DNA from: JABDMH01 sp965223165 | GTDB lineage: Bacteria; Bacteroidota; Bacteroidia; Chitinophagales; Saprospiraceae | Length of the DNA: 64,000 nucleotides | Reading direction: 5' to 3' | NCBI GenBank assembly: GCA_965223165.1 | Contig: CBDCVQ010000020.1 | Location: 1,240,001-1,304,000 of the forward strand | In this document: positions 9,247 through 17,334 of the stretch, one piece after another | Numbering within the stretch: the first letter of the stretch is position 1 | Layout: each line of letters opens with the position of its first letter | Notes under the pieces: generated by a model | The model's database searches: none | What the model saw: the letters and a program-made list of their open reading frames with translations, nothing else | Told to the model about the DNA's origin: nothing | Translations under genes and position numbers: made by a program

Positions 9247-10467
9247 TAGCAGGCTGCGCAGCATAATGAGCGCGTAAATGGCTGTGTACTTGATGTTTAG
9301 AACCCGGCTCTTGGTGAAGAGCAATTTTCGTGCCCTGATATTGTGTGCGTCTCCTACCGCTATCCAGACTGTGCCTACCGGCTTCTCTTCCGTGCCTCCG
9401 CCGGGGCCGGCGATACCGGTCACGGCTACGGCTACATCACATGCTAGCCGTGCCAATGCGCCCTGCGCCATGTGTTTCGCCGTCTCTTCACTCACCGCTC
9501 CGTGGGCTTCAAGCACCTCTGCCGGCACGCCCAGCAGATCTTGCTTGACCTCGTTGGCATAAGAAATAATAGATCCCAGGAAGTAGTCGCTCGAGCCGGG
9601 TATACTAGTGATCATATGGGAGAAGTAGCCCCCTGTACAACTTTCGGCGGCCCCCAAGGTGAGACCCTGCTCTCGAAGTACCTGACCTACCGCACTCTCT
9701 AACGTGACATCATCATAACCAAACACGTACTGCCGGACTTCGGTGGCTACCTCCTTGACTGCATCGGCAAGTTCTGCCTCCACACGTTGTACGTCGTCAC
9801 CGGTATGGGATAATCTGATTCGCACTTGACCTTGGGACGGCAAATAGGCGGTCTTGACCGGATGCCCTTCGAGGACCGGTTCGATTTGATCGGCAAGCAT
9901 GGACTCACCGATACCCGCCGTGCGTATCGTCTTTTGTCGATAAATCCTGGCATTCATGTCCCGGAGTCTGGGCAGCACCCCGTGCGTCATGACATACTTC
10001 ATCTCATGTGGCACACCCGGCATGGATGCCAGATAGGTACCTGCTCGCTCAAACCACATGCCTGGGGCCGTACCCAGACCATTGTGTAACAGCGTGGCTG
10101 CCTTGGGCAAATTGCACTGCTCACGATGGACTTCTGAGAGCGGAATATTTCGCTTCTCAAAGATCTTGCGTACGCGTTCATAGGTCTCCTCCGAAAAGGT
10201 AAATCCACAATCGTAGTAATGGGCCAACGCTTTTTTGGTCACATCGTCCTTGGTCGGTCCCAGTCCCCCGGTCATGATCACCACCTCGCCATGGGCAAAG
10301 GCAAAGGCAAGACTCTCGAGGATGCTCGACAACTCATCTGGGGCTGTCATCTTAAGGGTGACTTCAGCACCAATACTGGCAAGCTCAGAGGCGATCCAGG
10401 CCGCGTTGGTATCCACGATCTGTCCGATAAGAATCTCATCTCCGATGGTCAGTATGACGGCCTTCAT
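9235..10467 (-). CDS. cinA: CinA family nicotinamide-nucleotide amidohydrolase
   Basis: The 410-residue protein has the standard two-domain CinA layout. The N-terminal molybdopterin-binding-like (COG1058) domain contains LTIGDEILIGQIVDTNAAW and MTGGLGPTKDDVTK. The C-terminal PncC amidase domain contains GAAESCTGGYFSHMIT and AVAVTGIAGPGGGTEEKPVG. Proteins of this type deamidate nicotinamide mononucleotide in the pyridine-nucleotide salvage cycle and may hydrolyse ADP-ribose. Cytosolic. The ATG at 10467 begins exactly at the conserved KAVILTIGDE segment; an upstream alternative start would add 11 unrelated residues. It follows birA on the same strand with a 63-bp gap. Confidence 0.93.
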   Translation of the reverse strand: MKAVILTIGDEILIGQIVDTNAAWIASELASIGAEVTLKMTAPDELSSILESLAFAFAHGEVVIMTGGLGPTKDDVTKKALAHYYDCGFTFSEETYERVRKIFEKRNIPLSEVHREQCNLPKAATLLHNGLGTAPGMWFERAGTYLASMPGVPHEMKYVMTHGVLPRLRDMNARIYRQKTIRTAGIGESMLADQIEPVLEGHPVKTAYLPSQGQVRIRLSHTGDDVQRVEAELADAVKEVATEVRQYVFGYDDVTLESAVGQVLREQGLTLGAAESCTGGYFSHMITSIPGSSDYFLGSIISYANEVKQDLLGVPAEVLEAHGAVSEETAKHMAQGALARLACDVAVAVTGIAGPGGGTEEKPVGTVWIAVGDAHNIRARKLLFTKSRVLNIKYTAIYALIMLRSLLLAR

Positions 10468-10530
10468 GTGCTGATGATCTATGGTTGCAAAGGCGAGCAA
10501 AATACCAATAAATGCGGCAATCGGAGGGGG

Positions 10531-11292
10531 CTATGCCAGCGATATTTCCTTGAGCGAAAACCATCGCTTGCGACCGCCGTCCAGCATCACTTCCAGCTGG
10601 CCATGATCGTTGACACCCTGAATGTATCCTTGGACGGACTGTCCCGTGTCAAGGAGGAAGCCGGTGCGCTGGTGCCGCCGGTAGAGCAACTGCTGGTAGA
10701 CATCATGGAGGCGTCGGGGCTCATGGGCAAGCATATGGTAGGTCTGATCCAAATGGGCAAAGAGCGTGGTTCGTACCTCTTCCAGATCATATGTCGTTCG
10801 GGACAGCTGTGCCAGCGAGGTGGGATTGGGCAGCGCTGGGTCAAAATCGACCTGGTTTACGTTCAGTCCGATGCCCACCACTGCCGCTTCGATCGTCTGG
10901 CCCTGCAGGACGTTTTGGATCAAGATACCCGCTACCTTCTGATCTCCTACGTAGATGTCATTCGGCCACTTTATACGCGTCGATTGCAGCAGCAGCGCCT
11001 GGACCGTCTGGCAGACGCCGATAGATATCGCCTTGTTGAGCTGAAACTGATCTTGTGCCGAAAGAAAGCTCGGTTTTAGGATAATCGAAAGGGTGAGATT
11101 CTGTCCCTCATCGCTCTGCCAGGTGGTGCCCATCTGCCCCCTGCCCGCCGTCTGAAAGGCGGCGAGAATAACCGTACCCTCCTTGACGTCCCCTTGCCCC
11201 AGCATTTGCAGGGCAAATTCGTTGGTGGAGGGGAGTCGGTGGTGCCGCAGGAGAACCTTTCCCACCACAGGGCTGTTATGACTTTTACTCAA
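10531..11292 (-). CDS. birA: Biotin--[acetyl-CoA-carboxylase] ligase
   Basis: This ligase activates biotin with ATP and attaches it to the biotin carboxyl carrier protein. The 253-residue protein lacks the N-terminal DNA-binding domain of E. coli BirA, so it is a monofunctional ligase. Visible motifs are the substrate loop TAGRGQMGTTW (about 48-58), KWPNDIYVGDQKVAGILIQ (about 108-126) and VGIGLNVNQ, with a small SH3-like C-terminal domain. No ATG is available near the expected N-terminus; the TTG at 11292 is used, with a GTG eight codons in as an alternative. The gene is divergent from rsfS, with 68 bp between starts. Confidence 0.92.
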   Translation of the reverse strand: MSKSHNSPVVGKVLLRHHRLPSTNEFALQMLGQGDVKEGTVILAAFQTAGRGQMGTTWQSDEGQNLTLSIILKPSFLSAQDQFQLNKAISIGVCQTVQALLLQSTRIKWPNDIYVGDQKVAGILIQNVLQGQTIEAAVVGIGLNVNQVDFDPALPNPTSLAQLSRTTYDLEEVRTTLFAHLDQTYHMLAHEPRRLHDVYQQLLYRRHQRTGFLLDTGQSVQGYIQGVNDHGQLEVMLDGGRKRWFSLKEISLA

Positions 11293-11360
11293 TTTATTTA
11301 AGTAGCTTTACTCGTTAAATAGTACGTGTTCAGACTATTCACAGCGCTTAAAAACAAAAT

Positions 11361-11747
11361 TTGGAATTAAAGAGTCAGGCCCTTGCCGCTAACATCGACA
11401 CCCTTGAGCTGAACGATTTGATTGTAGACTCTATTCGTGACATTAAAGGTAAGAAGATCGTAAAGTTGGATTTGCGGGCTTTGGATGACGCTCCCACGGA
11501 CTACTTTATCATATGTGAGGGGCATTCAACGACGCAGATCCGGTCGCTAGCAGACCATGTTTGTCGCCGAGTCAAAGAAGAGACGGGTATGAGACCCAAT
11601 CATATGGAGGGTATGGGACACTCAAAGTGGATCTTGGTAGATTATTTTTCGACGGTGGTCCACATTTTCTATCCCGACACTCGAGCATTTTATGAACTTG
11701 AAGATTTGTGGAGCGATGCGGGAGTCACGTCTTACGAGGCGCTATAA
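11361..11747 (+). CDS. rsfS: Ribosome silencing factor RsfS
   Basis: RsfS binds protein L14 on the large ribosomal subunit and blocks joining of the subunits under starvation. The 128-residue size and the conserved core match the family: KIVKLDLRALDDAPTDYFII, then CEGHSTTQIRSLADHV and the motif GHSKWILVDYFSTVVHIF near residue 95. The start is a TTG at 11361; a stop lies four codons upstream and no ATG precedes the conserved region. The stop is 22 bp before the ftsH ATG, so the two genes are very likely one transcript. Confidence 0.93.
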   Translation: MELKSQALAANIDTLELNDLIVDSIRDIKGKKIVKLDLRALDDAPTDYFIICEGHSTTQIRSLADHVCRRVKEETGMRPNHMEGMGHSKWILVDYFSTVVHIFYPDTRAFYELEDLWSDAGVTSYEAL

Positions 11748-11769
11748 CAGACAAAGTGGGTAATCAGTA

Positions 11770-13779
11770 ATGGACAAGAAGCGATCGGACGATAACAAAC
11801 CGGATAAGCGGTTTAACAAATTCAATTCATTTTGGATTTATGGGCTCATAGCCTTAATTCTGCTGGCCTCCCAGCTATTTTTCGACAGCACTTTTAGCTC
11901 GAATGAGCCCATTTCTTTCAACGACTTTGCCCAGTTTGTCCAACAAGGGGATGTCAAGTCCGTCCAAGTCGTCAATGGCAAGTACGCCAACGTCTTTATC
12001 AAGAGTGATCGTCTAAGTGATGCTCGTCATAGCAATGCCAACGACAACAAATTTAGCCTCAGCAGCCCCCATTATAAATTCAACATTGGATCTGTCGAGA
12101 CCTTTGAGCGAAACCTCAAAGAACTCAATGAGTCACTGAGCGCGGAGGACCGGGTGTATGTGACTTACGAGGAGAAGGTAAACTTCTGGGGCAATATGCT
12201 TGGCTGGTTGCTGCCCATTTTCCTGATTGTCGTCATCTGGCTCTTTATCATGCGTAGGATGAGTGGCGGAGCCGGTGGTCCCGGAGCGCAGATTTTTAAT
12301 ATCGGCAAGTCCAAGGCTACACTATTTGACAACACTAATACCAAGGTCAATGTGACCTTTGAAGATGTGGCAGGCCTGGATGAGGCCAAGGAAGAAGTGA
12401 TGGAGGTCGTCGATTTTCTCAAAAATCCGAAGAAATATCAGGCACTGGGTGGCAAGATCCCTAAGGGAGTGCTGCTGGTGGGCCCTCCCGGTACCGGTAA
12501 GACGCTACTCGCCAAGGCGGTGGCGGGAGAGGCCGGGGTGCCATTCTTCTCAATCTCCGGGTCAGACTTCGTCGAGATGTTTGTCGGGGTGGGCGCATCG
12601 CGTGTGCGAGATCTCTTTAGGCAAGCCCGCGAAAAGGCTCCCTGTATCATCTTTATCGATGAGATCGACGCCATTGGCCGTGCCCGGGGTCGCAATAACG
12701 TACCCGGTGGCAACGATGAACGGGAGAACACGCTCAATCAACTGCTGGTGGAGATGGATGGCTTTAGCACGGATTCAGGGGTCATCCTGATGGCCGCCAC
12801 CAACCGTCCCGACGTCCTGGATACCGCCCTGCTGCGACCGGGCCGCTTCGACCGCCAGATAGGCATCGATCGTCCGGATCTCAAGGGGCGCGAGCAGATC
12901 TTTCGCGTTCACCTCAAGAATATCAAGATCGCCGAGGAGGTCAAGCCCGAAATCCTGGCTGAAATGACGCCCGGGTTTGCGGGTGCTGACATCGCAAACA
13001 TCTGCAATGAGGCGGCTCTCGTGGCTGCCAGGCACGAGAAGAAGGCGGTCGGCATGGAGGACTTCAACTACGCGCTCGATCGGGTCATTGGCGGCCTCGA
13101 GAAAAAGAACAAACTCATCAGCCCACATGAGAAGGAGATCATTGCCTACCACGAGGCTGGCCATGCTATCTGCGGCTGGTTTCTGGAGCACGCTTCTCCC
13201 CTCGTAAAAGTGACGATCGTACCCCGAGGTATTGGTACGCTGGGCTACGCCCAGTACCTACCAAAGGAAGAATACATCACACGTACCGAGCAACTGCTCG
13301 ATCGGATGTGTATGACGTTTGGAGGCAGAGCCGCAGAGAAGATCGTATTCAACAAGATCTCGACGGGTGCACAGAACGACCTGGATCAGGTCACCAAGAT
13401 GGCCTACAGCATGGTCGCGATCTACGGTATGAACAAGAAGGTAGGCAATGTCTCGTTCTACGGCATGTCGCAGGACCAGTTTCAGAAACCTTACTCCGAC
13501 GATACCGCCACGCTCATCGATGATGAGGTACGCAAGGTAGTAGAGTCTCAATACAAGCGGGCTCAGGAGCTGCTGCTCAAGCACCGGAAAGAGCTCAATA
13601 TCTTGGCAGAACATCTGCTGGAAAAAGAGGTGCTACTCAAGTCGGATGTAGAAAAACTCATCGGTCCTCGGCCCTTTGAAGATGCCACGGAGGCAGAGCG
13701 CAGCAGCGATGACACGCTCCCGGTGAATGGCCTGCCCGCCAAGGAGGAGAAGACGGACGAATCCAAAGCCACTGAATAG
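11770..13779 (+). CDS. ftsH: ATP-dependent zinc metalloprotease FtsH
   Basis: FtsH is the membrane-anchored AAA+ protease that degrades misassembled membrane proteins and regulatory targets. The 669-residue protein has an N-terminal membrane segment (about 21-38), a periplasmic region (about 40-138) and a second membrane segment (about 139-161). These precede the AAA domain, with Walker A GPPGTGKT near residue 238, the pore motif MFVGVGASRVRD and the SRH region, and then the peptidase domain with zinc motif HEAGH at residues 461-465. The C-terminal tail is charged and low-complexity, as in many Bacteroidota homologues. The start at 11770 is an ATG 22 bp after rsfS. Confidence 0.97.
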   Translation: MDKKRSDDNKPDKRFNKFNSFWIYGLIALILLASQLFFDSTFSSNEPISFNDFAQFVQQGDVKSVQVVNGKYANVFIKSDRLSDARHSNANDNKFSLSSPHYKFNIGSVETFERNLKELNESLSAEDRVYVTYEEKVNFWGNMLGWLLPIFLIVVIWLFIMRRMSGGAGGPGAQIFNIGKSKATLFDNTNTKVNVTFEDVAGLDEAKEEVMEVVDFLKNPKKYQALGGKIPKGVLLVGPPGTGKTLLAKAVAGEAGVPFFSISGSDFVEMFVGVGASRVRDLFRQAREKAPCIIFIDEIDAIGRARGRNNVPGGNDERENTLNQLLVEMDGFSTDSGVILMAATNRPDVLDTALLRPGRFDRQIGIDRPDLKGREQIFRVHLKNIKIAEEVKPEILAEMTPGFAGADIANICNEAALVAARHEKKAVGMEDFNYALDRVIGGLEKKNKLISPHEKEIIAYHEAGHAICGWFLEHASPLVKVTIVPRGIGTLGYAQYLPKEEYITRTEQLLDRMCMTFGGRAAEKIVFNKISTGAQNDLDQVTKMAYSMVAIYGMNKKVGNVSFYGMSQDQFQKPYSDDTATLIDDEVRKVVESQYKRAQELLLKHRKELNILAEHLLEKEVLLKSDVEKLIGPRPFEDATEAERSSDDTLPVNGLPAKEEKTDESKATE

Positions 13780-14078
13780 ATAGGCTAAAGCTAGCTGGCA
13801 CCCCGTGCCAAGTCAGATGCCTCACGGCTGTCGCATTATGGTGTGCTGCACCTACTTATCAAAGGCCAAGGCCATTTGCTGCATGACAGCTCCTCGCTAG
13901 TATGTGTTAGGCGAGCACGCCTGACACGGCCAGGTGACTCTTGTTGAGTTATTCCAACGGCCACTAGCGGCAGGCCGCGGTTGGGCATCCGCGCCAAACG
14001 CCATTGCTAGCTCGCTATTACCCTGAAGCCTTGACAATGCGGTTGCCCTGCCTGATTTTTCCAGAACGGCCGTGCTAA
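13780..14078. other. Intergenic stretch without recognised gene
   Basis: About 300 bp between ftsH and the terminator of the two-component operon. I see no protein-like frame, tRNA or known RNA. It contains small inverted repeats, for example TGGCAC-CCC-GTGCCA at 13796-13810, 17 bp after the ftsH stop (possible weak terminator without a T-run), and AGGCG-AGCA-CGCCT near 13911. Confidence 0.4.
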
Positions 14079-14113
14079 GCAAGAAAGAAAAAGGGCACGT
14101 TTCGGTGCCCTTT
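14079..14113 (-). terminator. Rho-independent terminator of the two-component operon
   Basis: Read on the minus strand, a 9-bp stem AAAGGGCAC / GTGCCCTTT with loop CGAAAC is followed by a T-rich tail (TTCTTTCTT). It lies about 95 bp past the response-regulator stop and points the right way for that operon. On the plus strand no T-run follows, so it is less likely to serve ftsH. Confidence 0.62.
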
Positions 14114-14169
14114 CCCTTCAAAAGTGGTTTTCTTCTATCGATCAGGTGGTTTTACGAGCTGCCATGACC

Positions 14170-14211
14170 AATAGCGTCAGATCGCACAGCGGTTTGCCGC
14201 CACACGCTATT
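14170..14211. repeat. Nested inverted repeat at the 3' end of the response-regulator gene
   Basis: AATAGCGT (14170-14177) pairs with ACGCTATT (14204-14211), and between them GCGG-TTTG-CCGC forms an inner hairpin. The outer arm includes the stop codon of the response regulator (14207-14209). It could be a transcript-end structure; no T-run follows. Confidence 0.35.
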
Positions 14212-14950
14212 TTTCTACCTCATCCACGACCAGCAATTGAAAACCATTGCCATGAATGTTGACTATCTCTATGTTTGGATCCAGTTTAAGATACTTACGA
14301 AGCTTGGTGACAAATACATCCATGCTCCGGGCAGTGAAGTAGTTATCCTCTCCCCAAATCCGGGTCAGTGCTTCGGACCGTGGGAGCACATCATTTTTGC
14401 GTAGGCAGAACATACGTAGCAGGTGAGCCTCCTTGGGCGACAACTTCTCCTTGCTCTCCTCCGCTCCGCCCCGGAAGGTCAGAATCCGCAGCGGGTAGTT
14501 AAAATGGAATTTTCCAATCTCAAATTCCTTGATTTCGTCTGTGGGATCCGGCTTTTGCTGACTCCTCTTCAAGATGGCCTGGATGCGCAATAGTAGCTCT
14601 TCGGAGTTGAAGGGCTTGGTGATGTAATCGTCGGCGCCAATCTTAAAACCCTCCAGGACATCATCCTTCATGGCCTTGGCGGTCAGAAAGATGATGGGCA
14701 TTTCGCCATCGCGCTCTCTGATCTCCCGGGCCAGGGTAAATCCGTCCTTTTTAGGCATCATGACATCAAAAATGCAGAGATCAAATTCTCCCTTTTTATA
14801 TGACATCAACCCAGCTTCGCCATCCGACTCCAGCGTGACATCATATTCATGCATTTCCAAATATGAACGCAACACATCCCCAAAGTTTTGGTCGTCTTCG
14901 ACCAGCAAAATCCTTTGTTTTTGCGCTATCATGGTTTGTCCGTTATGCAT
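14207..14950 (-). CDS. OmpR-family response regulator (RprY-like)
   Basis: The 247-residue regulator has an N-terminal receiver domain with acidic pocket VEDD, the phospho-acceptor aspartate in CIFDVMMPKKDGF (near residue 64), the conserved threonine in FLTAK and lysine in YITKPF. The C-terminal winged-helix DNA-binding domain carries LSPKEAHLLRMF and DVFVTKLRKYLK. It resembles RprY of Bacteroides, the partner of RprX. It lies 39 bp downstream of the sensor kinase gene and is followed by a good terminator, so the two form a simple operon. The ATG at 14950 was taken; another ATG six codons later (MIAQKQRILLVEDD) is possible. Confidence 0.93.
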   Translation of the reverse strand: MHNGQTMIAQKQRILLVEDDQNFGDVLRSYLEMHEYDVTLESDGEAGLMSYKKGEFDLCIFDVMMPKKDGFTLAREIRERDGEMPIIFLTAKAMKDDVLEGFKIGADDYITKPFNSEELLLRIQAILKRSQQKPDPTDEIKEFEIGKFHFNYPLRILTFRGGAEESKEKLSPKEAHLLRMFCLRKNDVLPRSEALTRIWGEDNYFTARSMDVFVTKLRKYLKLDPNIEIVNIHGNGFQLLVVDEVEK

Positions 14951-14989
14951 ATAGTTAAATAAGACTTGTTGTATTGAGACTTCACATTA

Positions 14990-16483
14990 CTAACTAACGC
15001 CATTCTTCTTTTTTTCTTGTCCCCCGTCAAAGGGGAAGTCCAAAATGAAACTGCTGCCCTGACCCACCTCACTTTCGACGGCAATGGAGCCTTTATGTGC
15101 GGTCACCATGGCCTTGACATAGCTTAGCCCAAGACCAAATCCTTTGACATCATGCAGGTTGCCGGTGGGAACTCGATAAAACTTATCGAAGATATGTTTG
15201 CGCTGCTCCCGGCTCATGCCGATCCCCTGATCACTGACGATAATGCGCACGCCACCATTGTGGTTGGCAGTGGAGACGGTGATCTCGGGATTCTCGGGTG
15301 AGTACTTGTTCGCGTTATCCAATAAGTTATGGATAATATTGGACACATGGGTTTGGTCGGCCATAATCTGCGGTTTGGCTGCGGCCAGATCCGCTTTGAC
15401 ATGGCCGCCCTTCTTCTCGACCTGCAGGTTGGCGTTTTGCACGGCTTGTACGATTAGTTCGTGCACGTTGACCTCGGTCAGCTTGAGCTTGAAGTCCCGC
15501 TTGTCCAGGAGGGCCATTTGAAGCACCTTCTCCACCTGCTTGAGCATTCGGGCATTCTCCTGCTTGATGATCTTGGCAAAGCGCCCCACCTTTTCGGTAG
15601 AGTTGGCCACCATGGGGCTGGTGATCGAGTCTGCTGCCAGGTTGATCGTGGCGATGGGCGTCTTAAACTCGTGGGTCATATTGTTGATAAAGTCCGTGCG
15701 CATCTCCGACAGCTTCTTTTGGCGAAAGATGACATTGATCGTGTAAGCAAAACAGGACAATATGATGATGGTAAATATGATCGACCCGAGGATGGTTGGC
15801 CAGATATCCTTCATCAAAATGCTCTTTCGGCTGGGAAAATCGATGTACAATACACCTGGTACTTCATTTTCGGTTTCAAAGAGGTTGATCTTATAAGGCG
15901 AGCTCAGCAGACTGCGATTCACACCGCTATTGCTAAACTGGGTCCCTTCCTCCTCTACGACATAGCTGCCGTCGAGTATGATAAAGCTCTCGCTCTTATT
16001 ATCATATACGCCAAAATGATATTTAGCATTGATAAATCGCCTAACTAAATGCTTTCGCAAGTAGGCAGTCAGCTTCTTGATGTCCACCCGGTCGGCCAGA
16101 TCTCTAGAGTGGAGCAGCTGTGACACTTGCATGCGCTCCAGTATCTTGAGTCGCTGCTGAAAGTTGGATCGATTGCCATTGAGCAGGGATGCGGCATCGT
16201 CTGCCAGAAGCGTACTGTCTACCAAACCCTGGCGGTAGTAGAAGTCCAGCTTGGATCGAGAATTGGTAACGGTAAGGTCTTGGGAGAGCAAGCCGATGTC
16301 CAGACTTCCCTCGCTGGCGGCCAGATCCTTCTCTACATGATTGAGTGCGGAGTAGACTTCCTTGTTAAATTTCTCCTCATTGAGATTGATACTGAGCTTG
16401 ATCTGCGTGCTCTGCATGTAGATGATGCCCAAGACAGCCACGGCCATGAGAAACACCGATAACCAGATAAAATTCCGCTTCAT
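14990..16483 (-). CDS. Sensor histidine kinase (RprX-like)
   Basis: The 497-residue membrane kinase has an N-terminal membrane helix (about 7-25), a periplasmic sensor region of about 200 residues and a second helix (about 225-250, TIIILSCFAYTINVIF). The dimerisation/phosphoacceptor helix has the histidine in MTHEFKTPIATI. The HATPase domain shows the N box LLDNANKYS, G1 DQGIGMS and G2 GFGLGLSYV. It should phosphorylate the adjacent OmpR-type regulator. The ATG at 16483 is preferred to an upstream alternative because the membrane helix begins just after it. A good TTG/TAnnTTTG promoter lies 37 bp upstream. The signal sensed is unknown; the divergent neighbour encodes a secreted PDZ protein, hinting at an envelope cue. 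Confidence 0.92.
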   Translation of the reverse strand: MKRNFIWLSVFLMAVAVLGIIYMQSTQIKLSINLNEEKFNKEVYSALNHVEKDLAASEGSLDIGLLSQDLTVTNSRSKLDFYYRQGLVDSTLLADDAASLLNGNRSNFQQRLKILERMQVSQLLHSRDLADRVDIKKLTAYLRKHLVRRFINAKYHFGVYDNKSESFIILDGSYVVEEEGTQFSNSGVNRSLLSSPYKINLFETENEVPGVLYIDFPSRKSILMKDIWPTILGSIIFTIIILSCFAYTINVIFRQKKLSEMRTDFINNMTHEFKTPIATINLAADSITSPMVANSTEKVGRFAKIIKQENARMLKQVEKVLQMALLDKRDFKLKLTEVNVHELIVQAVQNANLQVEKKGGHVKADLAAAKPQIMADQTHVSNIIHNLLDNANKYSPENPEITVSTANHNGGVRIIVSDQGIGMSREQRKHIFDKFYRVPTGNLHDVKGFGLGLSYVKAMVTAHKGSIAVESEVGQGSSFILDFPFDGGQEKKKNGVS

Positions 16484-16520
16484 GTATACCTGCTTTCGCC
16501 AAACCGAGACACCAGTAACA

Positions 16521-16548
16521 ACAAAAGTAACCTGGACAAAGGTCAGCA
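16521..16548 (-). promoter_or_regulatory. Candidate promoter of the sensor kinase operon
   Basis: Minus strand: TTG at 16548-16546, 17-bp spacer, then TACTTTTG at 16528-16521 (TAnnTTTG consensus). It is 37 bp upstream of the kinase ATG. Confidence 0.5.
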
Positions 16549-16594
16549 ATTTTTGCTTTAACTAGGTTTTAACTTTTATGCCAGGCGGATGCAC

Positions 16595-16602
16595 TAACTT
16601 TG
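16595..16602 (+). promoter_or_regulatory. Candidate -7 box of the PDZ protein gene
   Basis: TAACTTTG matches TAnnTTTG and lies 28 bp upstream of the ATG at 16631. It is back to back with the kinase promoter (about 46 bp apart), so one regulator could act on both. No clear -33 TTG was found. Confidence 0.42.
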
Positions 16603-16630
16603 TCCGCACACATAATTCTAACGATCTATC

Positions 16631-17311
16631 ATGCGGATTTTCAAGTCATTGAGCCGATTTCTATTGATCCTCGGTCTGGCTGTGCTCTATGATGCCAGTG
16701 CAGCATTGGCCCAACACAAGAAGCCCACCAAGGTGACGATTATCAAAGAAAGTTATGATGCGGACGGCAATAAGACCGTGCAGCGCATCGAAAAGGAAGG
16801 TGCGGAAGCCGATGCCATTGACATCGATGCCCTGGCGGAGGGCCGCTATCCCCGGCAGCAAGAGTTCAAATTCTTTGGGGATGGTCAGGACTTCAATTTT
16901 GGCGATTTTAGATCCTTCTTCGACTCGCTGGGCATGGGAGACTTCCAGATGTTTGGTCCGGATAACTGGTCCTTCTCTGAGCGATGGTCGCCTTTTGGTG
17001 ACATGGAGGGCGCGTCCAAGCCTAAACTGGGCGTACGAGTGGTCGAGCAAGAGAATCAGGCCGGCGTCATGGTCTCTGAGGTAGTGCCCGGATCTGCGGC
17101 AGAGAAAGCAGGCATAAAGGAGGGCGATATTATCCTGTCGGTGGATGATCAAGATATCGACTCCGTGGAGCGTCTCGTCCAGGTAGTACAATCACATACC
17201 CAAGCGGATGAGGTGGTGATCGACATTCGCAGAGGCGAGGAGTTACTCTCGCTGCCGGCACAGCTTTCTTCGATCAAGCCAAAAAGAGAAATCGAAATCA
17301 AGAAGATCTAG
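16631..17311 (+). CDS. Secreted single-PDZ-domain protein
   Basis: This 226-residue protein has a signal peptide (MRIFKSLSRFLLILGLAVLY, cleaved around SAALAQ). A charged, aromatic-rich middle section (about 30-135, with FKFFGDGQDFNFGDF) follows, then one PDZ domain (about 138-215) recognisable by KLGVRVVEQE, VVPGSAAEKAGIKEGDIILS and the ligand-groove region. No protease domain is present, so it is not a DegP-type enzyme; it may bind C-termini of periplasmic or outer-membrane proteins. Similar stand-alone PDZ proteins are common in Bacteroidota but without a defined role. It is divergent from the histidine kinase operon and convergent with sprA. Confidence 0.8.
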   Translation: MRIFKSLSRFLLILGLAVLYDASAALAQHKKPTKVTIIKESYDADGNKTVQRIEKEGAEADAIDIDALAEGRYPRQQEFKFFGDGQDFNFGDFRSFFDSLGMGDFQMFGPDNWSFSERWSPFGDMEGASKPKLGVRVVEQENQAGVMVSEVVPGSAAEKAGIKEGDIILSVDDQDIDSVERLVQVVQSHTQADEVVIDIRRGEELLSLPAQLSSIKPKREIEIKKI

Positions 17312-17334
17312 GCGGCACGTTCTCCCATCTAGGC

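Noticed and set aside
13897..14121. A 74-codon minus-strand frame downstream of the two-component operon
   Set aside because: It runs through the terminator hairpin and its poly-T tail and has no protein-like character.
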